From Argyresthia goedartella (lineage: Eukaryota; Arthropoda; Insecta; Lepidoptera; Argyresthiidae), in the NCBI GenBank assembly GCA_949825045.1, contig OX463815.1, forward strand, positions 32,479,356 through 32,543,355: 64,000 bases of DNA. Direction: 5' to 3'. The position numbers were made by a program, and so were the translations under genes. The notes beneath the pieces were generated by a model, which saw only the letters and a program-made list of their open reading frames with translations, had not been told where the DNA came from and did no database searches. Shown in pieces: positions 1 through 46,708 of the stretch. Every line of letters starts with the position of its first letter. Positions within the stretch are counted from its first letter, which is position 1.

Positions 1-231
1 TCTCATTCACACGCATCATCGACGAGTCGCACAAACGCACTTTTCAGCTTAAACCAAAAGCACTTATACACTTGAGTGTTATTGTTTGCTCCTGAAAATA
101 TGACTCATTAAGGAAGGTCACATTAACCGACCCATGTAGGTTGGGCAAGGTCACCATACATTACTCATCACGTAAACGATTTTAGGACTAGATAAGTATT
201 ACGATACTTTTAAAATTTTCTTTGTTCACAG

Positions 232-290
232 CTTGCTTCAACTACAACACTAACTCGAAGACGAAGGTGCCCAAAGAGTCGAAAGAAAAT

Positions 291-303
<13 letters not shown>
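232..303 (+). CDS. candidate first (or second) exon of the calcyphosin-like gene
   Basis: A pyrimidine-rich acceptor (TTCTTTGTTCACAG) ends at 231 and a strong donor (GCTG|GTGAGTA) follows 303. The 72-base exon enters and leaves in phase 1, which is the phase needed by the acceptor at 19968/19969. ATG 291-293 is followed by G and has A at -3, and would start a protein beginning MEGA then V (split codon). Starting here gives 218 residues, the expected family length. No homology can be claimed for so short a stretch, so the link across a 19.7-kb intron is inferred. Confidence 0.45.
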
Positions 304-37619
<37,316 letters not shown>

Positions 37620-38035
37620 ATGCCGACTCAAAGACGCAAATTAAGTGCCGCTAAATTGTCACACTGGCACTCTCCATCAAACTTTGAGTGGTATTTGAGC
37701 ACTAAGGCGCTCTGCAAACTGAAGCGACAAGACAAAAGCCACGCTGGGCACTGCATGTTGTACACAATCGGACTTCAAGGATTGGGTTCCCAGAAGAACA
37801 TACCGTGCAAGCGTGGCCTTTTATTGTCGTGCCGCTTCAGTGGGCACAACACCCAATCTCATTTCGTAACCGCACATTATGGAATTCTGCACCGAATGGT
37901 ACAATGTACCATAGATTAACTAATACTTGTACTGTAGCATTCAGTACCTTTTTATCTAAAACGCATCTTTGATTTCATGGTGTGTTAATTTTTAAACAAC
38001 TTGAAATAAATAAAGCCACTATATTTTAATAATAA
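37620..38035 (+). other. probable 3' UTR of the calcyphosin-like gene
   Basis: Follows the stop codon. Overlapping AATAAATAAAG signals at about 38004-38015 and AATAAATG near 38030 would serve polyadenylation. Confidence 0.65.
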
Positions 38036-38502
38036 ATGTGGATGTGGAGTTGGATTCACTGTTTTCGTTTCGCTTGACATCATTTAGTATTTTGAATTTA
38101 TCAAAAATGTTGTATATTGATGAGTATGTATTTGTAGTTCGATTATGTTATGAAGTTGCAATATGTCAACAAATAAATTATTTTTATTATTTTGATGTTG
38201 GTGTTTTTGTCAAATTTAGGGAAAATCGGAAGAGAAACAAAACCCGCTCAATTATTTTTGGCTTTGTTAAGACAATGTATTGGTAATATTCATTATTTAA
38301 AACATTGCATTAAAGATTTTGGACCCATCCGTCAGATGTCCAAGTCGATGGAATCTTTAGTGGGCATTCATTAAGTCCAATCCGTTCAGCCTGTCCTGAG
38401 ATATGGTGTTTCGCAGATAGGATTATAATCTCCTCAAGGTAGAAAAAATCCTCTCCGGAGTTGCTCTGTTGAGGCCTTCGGACACATAAGTACAATTTCC
38501 AT

Positions 38503-38592
38503 ATTAGTACAATTCCACATTCGTACAATCCCACATTCGTACAATTCCACATTCGTACAATTCCACATTCGTACAATTCCACATTGGTACAA
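38503..38592. repeat. tandem repeat of ACAATTCCACATTCGT
   Basis: Five units of 17 bases with few changes, ending at ACAATTTG near 38595. Frames through it give repeated NCTNVELYECGIVRM peptides that are not genes. Confidence 0.9.
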
Positions 38593-38599
38593 TTTGAAA

Positions 38600-39300
38600 T
38601 GTTTACACAGGTAGCTAAACCGTGACCACAAATTGTGCAGTTTTTCTATATTTACTTTCTACTTTGATATGACAACTTATACGAAGTTTTACATGCTTTT
38701 TAATGGCGACGTCTTCAAAGAAAGAATTTGAAAAAATATCAGTGTCATTCATTACATAGAAATGAAAAAGAAGAGGTACCCAATGTGTAAAGAATAAAAA
38801 CAAAAAGCAATTTTGGATGAATTACTAAATGATAAAATCAGTGTTTTAAAATATTTGAATAAACTAAGGGCCTCTATAAAAAAGAACTAATATGCGATGA
38901 TGGTACAAATTCTAGTAAAAAAAGCAATGAAGTTAAGACTTGTGACGCTATTGAGTTATACATAACTATTGATAAGTGACTTAACATCGAAGTGTTTAAA
39001 AATTATTAAGTTGGTTAACAAGTTGTTCATTTTGTTTTACATCAATATTTAATTATTCATAAGCCGCATGTTTATGTTATGTTGAAGTAGCATGTTTTCA
39101 TTTCTTATTTTTTGACATAAACTGTTTTGGTATTCGTTAGCGAAATATTTATGTGAGGTGTGAGGGTAGCCTAGAAATAAACTGCAAAATTTTGTGGCTG
39201 TGTAAATAATTTAATTTAAAAATACAATTATTTTATTAATGCTAATAAATCTTATTGAAAACTAGGCCTGAACCCCTACTTAAACTGGGTCAATAATTTG
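38600..39300. other. intergenic sequence, nothing recognised
   Basis: AT-rich, without recognised coding sequence or repeats, between the calcyphosin-like gene and the LINE ORF1 fragment. Confidence 0.35.
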
Positions 39301-39340
39301 CAAAAGCTTTCCTCACCTCCTTTCATCACAACAAAACACC

Positions 39341-40651
39341 ATGGATCTTTACACCAAAGTCAACGAGAAAATTGACGCAGTCATTGCCAATTTCAACATG
39401 CAGATGGCACAGTATGAGAGGCAGCTGAAGGAGTCCGCCACCATGTCGATGTCGTGCAGCCCGCAGGACATCAGCACCTTAGCTAGTGACTTCAGCGAGT
39501 TCAAGGTATTCACATGGAACTGCCTGGATGCGCTCCGTTCACAGGCAGAGCTACTGCTGGTGGGCCAAGACCGGCTTGAGCAGGCGTCGCGGCGCAAGGT
39601 GCTTCTCTTGCACGGTGTGCCAGAGGTCGCAGGCGAAGAAACAGAAAGTGTTGTTAAGGGTGTGCTAACCAACAAGATGAAATTGTCGCCAGTGTGTATT
39701 GGATATTCATGTTGCCCACAGGCTCGGGTCCAATATCAAGATATCAGCTCCCCGCCCCCTGCTTGTGAGTTTCAATATGTACAGATCCCGGTCCGAAGCA
39801 TGGAACGGCAAGACATCCTTGAAGGGCACGGGCATCACAATGTATGAGTTTTTGACAAAGGCCAGACATCAGGTTTTCATGGCGGCCAGGAAGCATTTTG
39901 GTATGCGGAACTGCTGGTCCACTGAAGGCAGGATCATCCTGCTGCTTCCCGACAAGTCCCGGCAGAAGATTGAAATGATGAAGGAGCTTCGGTTGGAGTG
40001 TAGATAAGGGGGCGCCAAGGAAAAAAAAACTTAGAAAATTTTCCGCGTTTAGATAGCCTGGTCAATGTGTAGATAAGGGGGCAAAAAAAACAGAGCGCCG
40101 AAAAAAAAATTTTTTTTTTTTTGAAAAAAAAGAAAAATTTCGACTCGTCATCCAGCGACTTGGAAAAATTTCGTGAAAATATTTTTTTTTACTGTTTCTT
40201 TTTACCTCGGAATCGTGTAGTGCTGCTCTTTGCCATCATTTTTGGTCATAGACATTTTCCTCGTGCACCTCACCGATTTCGAGATATGCGTCATAACGAT
40301 GTTTGCCATATCGATATCTCTATAAATAATGGTCCTATGGAAAACATGCGTATGACATAAAATGATGGCCGTAAGGCACCCTAAACGATGCGCAAGTGAA
40401 AATATCAAAATTCAAAAAAAAAAAAATTTAGTCAAAAATTTTCTAAGTGTTTTGCCCCCTTACCTACAATACCACCGGAGCTTCTGGTGTTCACCGACAA
40501 GTTCCCATCTTCTGCCGCTCAATCCGGGACAGCGGGCAACCCTGCGTCCACATCTACTGCACCTGCTGCTTCTGCGCGGGCGCCTGCCACCACTGCCAAG
40601 CTTACACGCGGAGGCCGAGGTGGATCGACGACGGGGGCGGCTAAGAAGTAG
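39341..40651 (+). pseudogene. LINE ORF1 fragment split by a MITE
   Basis: Starts MDLYTKVNEKIDAVIANFN and continues RKVLLLHGVPEVAGEETES; a frameshift near 39690 moves it into VAHRLGSNIKISAPRPLLVS, LKGTGITMYEFLTKARHQVF and KHFGMRNCW. Coding stops at the MITE (39991-40476) and resumes as LVFTDKFPSSAAQSG to a TAG at 40649-40651. This is the RNA-binding ORF1 type common in lepidopteran LINEs. The sequence after 40651 is cut by the transposon beginning at 40961, and no reverse transcriptase follows. Confidence 0.85.
39991..40476. mobile_element. 486-bp MITE with 8-bp target duplication
   Basis: GGAGCTTC occurs at 39983-39990 and again at 40477-40484. Between them, ends GGTTGGAGTGTAGATAAGGG and (inverted) GGTGGTATTGTAGGTAAGGG form imperfect terminal repeats, with a further CTTAGAAAATTTT match inside. 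Removing the element and one duplicate rejoins the ORF1 frame exactly. An internal copy of GTGTAGATAAGGGGGC lies at 40069-40084. It has no coding capacity; 8-bp duplications suggest hAT- or P-type mobilisation, which is inference. Confidence 0.9.
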
Positions 40652-40960
40652 TTCGCCGACAACCAGTGTTCTTCACTTCAGTGCCTCCGTCATTCGGTCG
40701 GATTATGCCTGCGCGCAGTGGCCTATGTGTGTATTTTCAATTTCTGTGAAGATTGCACGTTTTTCCTTTTTTTTTTTATCTATCGTTTTCTCTTCCGACC
40801 CTCTTTTAAACTTTCAAATGCGTTTTATCACAAATTGATATTTTTACTTTGTCACGTTCTTGTCGCAAATGAGCGATTTGTTCTGCTTCCCGTTCGTTTC
40901 GTTCGTTGGCTTGCTTGGCGCATAGCGCAGCGCAGGCCAAGCCACAGAGCACATTTTATA

Positions 40961-43312
40961 CAGGGTGTCCGGAAGGTAGGTGCAATCCTTTAAGGGGGTG
41001 ATAGCTGACATCATTTCGAACATTTTAAGCTTAACATGTATATGGCAATAATCGTTTAATTTTTTTTTATTTAATTTTTTAGTGTTTTTTTCAAAAATAC
41101 CCAAATCTCATACATAGCCGGTTCTACCACGCCAGTTAGAATTAATGTCAAAGGTGTAAAGCTGTTTTTGTATTGTCTAACGTTTATTTAACCAAATAGT
41201 ATGAATTCTAAGCATCTGTGTTGACTTTGAGAAAAAATAGAGACATTGATACATGAAAAATAATTGTACAGTTGCAATGTAACACTTTGATTTGAGGTTA
41301 AATAAAATAAAATAAAATACTTTTCATCGTTCAAACCTTTTTAAAAACACGTCTGGTTTCTGCTCTTTATTTTAAGCTATTGTTCATGCAGGTGACTGGC
41401 TTAATAGCTGAGTTATGTCGAATTATTTATCTGCGTCGAACGAAGGAAAGTATTTTGATTTCAAAGTATAATATTTAAAAAAAAACACAATTGTTGGTAA
41501 AATAATTTTATTCATTTTCAAAATGTGATCCACCATTTCTAATACAAGCACGGGCCCTATTCCTTACGGTGGTGGTGGTCACCTTCAGCATCATCTCTTC
41601 CTTCATAGTGGTAAATGCATCATTGATTCTCTGCACCAACTCGTCCTTTGTTCTTATTTCTGTCGTGTAGACAAGTTCTTTGGCCCGGCCCCAGACGAAA
41701 AAATCCATGGGTGTAAGGTCCGGCGATCGAGGGGTCAAGGCCAAGGTCCGTCTCTGCCGATCCAACGCTCCGGGAAACAGTCGCTTAAATAGTCTCTTAC
41801 ATTCCGAGTCCAATGCGCTGGACAACCATCTTGTTGGAAAATCAATGGCCTCTCTAGGTCCAATAGTCCAGCTTCTTCTAAAAGTCCAGGTATGTCGTTC
41901 TGTAGGAATGATAAGTATTTTGGTCCATCCAATTTGTCGGGTAGATAGTGTGGCCCAATAAGAGTTCTCCATTACTCCAGCCCACACGTTGACAGAGAAT
42001 TTTCTCTGGAATGATTTTTGTTTTTTCCAGTGTGGATTTGCGCCCTTGTCACCCCATTTATGGAGGTTGTGGAAATTATTGATTCCCTCCCTCGAAAACT
42101 TGGACTCGTCCGTCCACAGTATACTTTTCAAAAAGTGACGGTCTTCTATGTCCATATCTAATAAGAAGCGGCAAAACTGGACTCTTCTTATGGGGTCATC
42201 TTCTTCTAAGCCCTGTACTCCAGTACCATGAAAGGGATATTTTCCTTCTTTATGCATCGTCGTCCACACCTTCCATCTCGAAAAGCCCAGGTCAGCAGCT
42301 ACTTTTCTGACGCTCGTAGTGGGATCCGCAGCAAAAGCTGCCAGTATTTGTTCTTCTACATCTACATCAGCACCAGGGTTGACTCCACGTACCGGATTGT
42401 TTCCAACGCCATTTTCGATAAGCCGACGAAAGGTGTTTTGAAACACCCTGAAATTGGGTACTCTCCGATCTGGATAACGCTCCTGGTACAAGCGGCGCGC
42501 CAAAGCACCGTTTCCGTCAGCTCGTCCGTACATAAAAACAATATCGGCGTACTCTGCATTGGTAAACGCCATGTCACAAAGTGTTCAATAAAAGTCCAAT
42601 GTAATTCAACACGTGAAGGAACTCAACGCCGGAGCGGACTCAACTTGACACGGTGATTTAATTAAATAATAACTCAACACAACGAACGTAGAAACCACAC
42701 ACAACCAGTCACGAGAGCAGATGCTAAGCAACTAGCTAGATAAAGCTGATAAAGAGAGATAGACAAAGGGCAGATTCCGGTTACGAATCGTAACCTACGA
42801 TGCCAGCTCTGGTAACAAAGCAGCCCGACGCTCGGCGCTCCACAGTGGATATTTCTGTAATTCTGAGAATTGGCCAGTCACCTGCATGAACAATAGCTTA
42901 AAATAAAGAGCAGAAACCAGACGTGTTTTTAAAAAGGTTTGAACGATGAAAAGTATTTTATTTTATTTTATTTAACCTCAAATCAAAGTGTTACATTGCA
43001 ACTGTACAATTATTTTTCATGTATCAATGTCTCTATTTTTTCTCAAAGTCAACACAGATGCTTAGAATTCATACTATTTGGTTAAATAAACGTTAGACAA
43101 TACAAAAACAGCTTTACACCTTTGACATTAATTCTAACTGGCGCGGTAGAACCGACTATGTATAAAATTTGGGTATTTTTGAAAAAAATACTAAAAAAAT
43201 AAATTTAAAAAAAATAAACGATAATCGCCATATACATGTTAAGCTTAAAATGTTCGAAATGATGTCACCTATCACCCCCTTAAAGGATTGCACCTACCTT
43301 CCGGACACCCTG
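40961..43312 (-). mobile_element. IS630/Tc1-type transposon with 440-bp terminal inverted repeats
   Basis: CAGGGTGTCCGGAAGGTAGG at 40961 and its reverse complement ending at 43312 begin terminal repeats of about 440 bases (40961-41400 and 42873-43312). TA flanks both sides (40959-40960 and 43313-43314). The interior encodes one minus-strand transposase (42572-41508) with two frameshifts. The right end lies 126 bases before the start codon of the ZAD zinc-finger gene. Confidence 0.93.
41508..42572 (-). pseudogene. IS630/mariner-like transposase with DUF4817-type N-terminus, twice frameshifted
   Basis: The frame begins MAFTNAEYADIVFMYGRADG and RRLYQERYPDRRVPN, the DUF4817 helix-turn-helix region. 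The first catalytic Asp is in SILWTDESKFSREG and the third acidic position in SPDLTPMDFFVW. The second motif, IFQQDGCPAHW, is present only in another frame (41932-41735), so one shift near 41935 and a compensating one near 41745 leave the 354-codon frame open but replace about 60 residues and remove a catalytic Asp. It should therefore be inactive. Confidence 0.88.
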
Positions 43313-43438
43313 TATAAGGCCACGCTATGCTAGTGAAGCGCTCAGGCATTTCGTAAAGTTCGATAATTCCGATATTTTTCTTGTTTGATTTTAGTCGTGT
43401 TTTTGCTCATCACTTTTGTTTTGTTAGTTTTCGTCAAT

Positions 43439-43576
43439 ATGTCTTCATTTTCAATTGCGATTGATTTGAAATCTTGTCGAATATGTTTGTCAACGAAGAA
43501 CCCATTGTGTCCTCTGTTCAAATACAAATTATCTGGGAACTACGCAGAAATGCTTACAGCGATTGCAGACGTAAAG
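43439..43576 (+). CDS. ZAD gene exon 1
   Basis: ATG 43439 in context CAATATGTC; donor AAG|GTTTGT after 43576. Holds the first cysteine pair CRIC. Confidence 0.85.
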
Positions 43577-45353
43577 GTTTGTCGTTTGGATCTTTAATTT
43601 CTATCTATAGAAATTAGTTATCACTCTGCCAGAGGGATAACCATAACCTCTTTAGTACCTCTAGTATTTTACAAAGTATCAGCATGCACCACACCTACCT
43701 ATCTACTCTATACCAATTTGTATTCCTTGATACAGTGAGGGGTCAGAGTGTCGATAAGGGGGCGGAAGCCCAGTGAGGTACTTTGAAGATGGCTACATCT
43801 GTTTTGAAAAATAGCATGAAGCACAATGAAAGCTCATGAAGTTTATGAAAATACCAACCACTGCTCACCTTATTACAGGTATCATCAAATGATGGACTGC
43901 CAGACAAAATTTGCGCCAAATGTTGCCTTGCTCTGGAAATAGCATATTTGGTTAAGGCTTTGGCTGAAAAGTAAGTGCATTCTGTAGTTTTTTCTCTTTT
44001 CTATAGTGATACAGGGACCTACATTGAAACATATACATTGGTATTTGTAAATTACTTGTTTACCCAATAATCACTGGTAATGTCTATGTAAATCATTATT
44101 GTTGCATTGTAGATCAGACAGAAGGCTCAGTAAATTCGTAAGCAAAATGCAAACTATGGCACCTACAAAGAAATTAGCATTCAACTCCATCACAGATATC
44201 AAAAGTGAGATCGGCCCAATCAACATAAAACCAGAACCAAAATGGGAGATGGAAATTGAATTCATGGGAGAGGGAGGCACAGAGCTAAATCCTTTAGATG
44301 GCATGAAAGGAAGGGACATAATGATTGCCAACACCAGCATCAGGAAAATGGAGGGAACTACTGAAATCAAGAATGACTTCTTCAGTGGAAGTGAAACTGC
44401 GGATGTTTCTTGGAAAAGCATCAAATCAGATATCAAGTTGGATGATGATGGCGATGTGAGTAAAGTACCATAATTATACATATACACTGCTCAGATTACT
44501 GTTGGGTCTCTCTCAACCAATTTGTTTGTGAAAGGTTAGAAATATAAACAGACAGTTTAGAAATACAGAAACTTTAACTCTGTTACCACTTTGTTTAAAA
44601 TGAAGTGTTTCAGGTGGAATATTTGGATGACAATTTCTTCCAAGATGCTGATGATGACAATGACAAGGACTATGAACCATTGCCGAAAAGTAAAGCAAAA
44701 TTCAAGAAACCAAAAATACCTGACATCAATGCTGGGAGGAAAGTGTTAAGAAAAATAAAGGTGGCTAAAGCAACTGATAGTAAAGGTTCTTGCCAGCCTG
44801 GAAAAACTACCTTGATAACATGCTGTAAGTGATTTATCATCATTTCATTTAACCCACTTGTTTGCCATTATAATATTTGGTTAGGTAACCATGTACCTAC
44901 ATGAGAGGTGGTAATGTTAAATAAAATTTTCATTGGCTGTCATTTAGCCAGCCTTAGTTGTAAAATTTCTGAAAAGATGATGAGGCGATAATAAAATCCT
45001 CATGATGCCTGCCACCCCTCTTAGAAAAGACAGGCGTCATTTTCAAGGTACATGGCCTTGAATACACTTTTCACATGCTGCTTTATTTGTCCCTTTTTTA
45101 GACCCAGTCAACAAGAATGGTTCTAGAGGTCCTGCCATACTTCTGAAGAGACCGAAGGACGCTACAGTCCTGAAGATTCATCCCAACTACACATCGAAGA
45201 AGTCAGGCGGCCGCAGCATTCCAGTGATGAACAAGCCAATAAGAGTAGTTCGGAGTGCTAAGTCCATTGCCCCCAAACAGAAGGAGAAACTTGTTTGCCC
45301 AGTTTGTGGCATATTGACGTTCACACTTGGGAATCATATGACTACTCATCAAG
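43439..45353 (+). CDS. ZAD zinc-finger protein gene, exons 1-5 (3' part not found)
   Basis: Exons 43439-43576, 43879-43970, 44113-44455, 44614-44824 and 45102-45353 join in phase (0, 2, 0, 1, and 1 at the end) to 345 codons. The N-terminus MSSFSIAIDLKSCRICLSTK with later KICAKCCLALEIAYL holds the two CxxC pairs of a ZAD dimerisation domain, which in insects sits at the start of C2H2 transcription factors. An acidic linker with EPKWEMEIEF and DDNFFQDADDDNDKDYE follows, then a lysine-rich stretch, then one short finger CPVCGILTFTLGNHMTTH. The donor at 45353 shows that coding continues; no further finger is visible to 64000. It probably acts as a nuclear DNA-binding protein. Confidence 0.85.
43879..43970 (+). 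CDS. ZAD gene exon 2
   Basis: Acceptor CACCTTATTACAG ends at 43878; donor AAAA|GTAAGT after 43970. Holds the second pair CAKC and the closing helix of the ZAD. Confidence 0.9.
44113..44455 (+). CDS. ZAD gene exon 3
   Basis: Acceptor TTGCATTGTAG ends at 44112; donor GAT|GTGAGT after 44455. Encodes the linker with two IKPEP/IKLD motifs (KSEIGPINIKPEP and KSDIKLDDDGD) of the kind often sumoylated, an inference. Confidence 0.88.
44614..44824 (+). CDS. ZAD gene exon 4
   Basis: Acceptor GAAGTGTTTCAG ends at 44613; donor CATGCT|GTAAGT after 44824. Encodes the acidic stretch and a basic KSKAKFKKPKIPD region that may act in nuclear import. Confidence 0.88.
45102..45353 (+). CDS. ZAD gene exon 5 (first finger)
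   Basis: Acceptor CCCTTTTTTAG ends at 45101; donor CAAG|GTATGA after 45353. Ends in a C-x2-C-x9-H-x3-H finger. Confidence 0.87.
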
Positions 45354-45464
45354 GTATGAATTAAAAGTAATATAGTACCTATAATATCCTATCGACTATA
45401 GTAATGATGTAAGAGTTCCATGGCAGGGAATTGTGTATTGATCATAATAGAATAAGTTATGTTT

Positions 45465-45860
45465 TTATTCCTCTTCAGATTTGTCTGAATCTCTTTGCAA
45501 TGTCACACGTATGGGATTTCTTTGAATTCGCGCCTTCACAGCTTTTATCACTGCTGGAGTCCTAACAGAGCGAGGTCGACCACTTCTTGACCTGTCATCT
45601 ACACTAGAGTCTTCATTGTATCGTTTTATGGTACGATAAACGAATCTTTTGGTTATATTCAAATTTTTCAGTAAGTCGGAAATCTGAATTGGCGCGTAAC
45701 CGCAACGATGCAACGCAATAACTGCGACACGGTCTTCTTTAAGTGTCCACTCCATATTTAAAAATGAGGAAAATTCTAAAAAGTACACATTTTTATTTTC
45801 ATGATAAATTCGAAATTCGAATTCAATAAACTTTTTTGTGGCCAGCGTTCTAAATTCAAA
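45465..45860 (-). pseudogene. Tc1-like transposase N-terminal remnant
   Basis: The minus-strand frame contains MEWTLKEDRVAVIALHRCGY, KNLNITKRFVYRTIKRYNED and SVDDRSRSGRPRSVRTP, the paired-like helix-turn-helix of Tc1-type transposases. It ends after about 85 codons without a catalytic domain. Its 5' side runs into sequence that is duplicated at 62958. Confidence 0.7.
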
Positions 45861-46096
45861 AGTTTTTATTGTGTGACAGAACTTATGACCTGACTGTGTA
45901 TTTGCTGTATTTATTATAATTATATTCATTGTTTCATTTAATTTCTTTGTTTTTTTTGTCATAATTTATTTTGTGTGGTTTGTAATTTGTTAATTACCAA
46001 TTATGTGTTTGTGTTTGTACCGAACAGTTAGTAAATAAATTATCTATCTATCTATTAATTAAAAAGTATTAATGCGGGAAAGTAATTTATTGTTTA
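45855..46096. repeat. left part of duplicated segment, copy A
   Basis: Nearly identical to 62958-63201, including the TATCTATCTATC run. Continues after the pogo-like element at 50414. Confidence 0.9.
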
Positions 46097-46700
46097 ACGT
46101 AAACGTACCAGTTATGAACAGTGTCCCAGTCATGGACTTTTGAAGTTTCATGGACAAAAATAAGAAGTGTAAATGTTTTTTCGTGCTTGGCAACATTCAA
46201 CCATAGACAACAGGGATTAAAGTGTCAAAATGTGAAAGATGACGTCTGTCAGTCATTCAGTTTCAAAATGGTGGCACGTTAAACAACAGCGCATCTCTGG
46301 CTTGGAGATTTGTTAGTGAATTTGTTAGTGAGGTGAGTAACCGGGACGATTTTTATATATAAAATATTTGAAGGAATGTGTGGTTTTAGATGTTTGTAGT
46401 TTTATAAACCGTTTTCCCGTACAAATTAGATCAGATTTAACTAAAATAACAGTTCGTATTACCACTATCTGACTGTCCATAATTGGTACATGTGATATTT
46501 GCTTGATCTAGTAATGGACGTTTTGTCCATTACTGGTAAAACGTTTTTTTCTTTTAAAGCCAGATTCCGATACTTTATCGACAAGGATAATGAACTATCT
46601 TATATTTAAGGTTGTTTTCTTAGGACATGTACCAGTCATGGACAGAGAGTGATCATTAATGGTGTGTCCAATACTGGTCCATTCTATAATGGTATATTGT
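46097..46700. promoter_or_regulatory. pogo-like element left subterminal motif cluster
   Basis: At least six copies in either orientation of TGTCCATNACTGG or its variants (for example CCAGTCATGGAC near 46128, TGTCCATAATTGGTAC near 46472, GTCCATTACTGGTAA near 46526, ACCAGTCATGGACAG near 46630). Clustering at both ends suggests transposase binding sites. Confidence 0.6.
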
Positions 46701-46708
46701 TCACAGTC

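Noticed and set aside
38038..38286. 82-codon plus-strand frame after the calcyphosin-like gene
   Set aside because: AT-rich, no motif, and located at or beyond the probable polyadenylation site.
38503..38592. Short repeat array as CRISPR or coding repeat
   Set aside because: Directly abutting 17-base units without spacers; low-complexity frames only.
44071..44487. Minus-strand 138-codon frame
   Set aside because: Antisense to ZAD gene exon 3, which has splice signals and in-phase neighbours.
45465..45962. Intact 165-codon transposase
   Set aside because: Only the central 85 codons resemble a Tc1 helix-turn-helix region; the first part is translated untranslated sequence and no catalytic domain follows.
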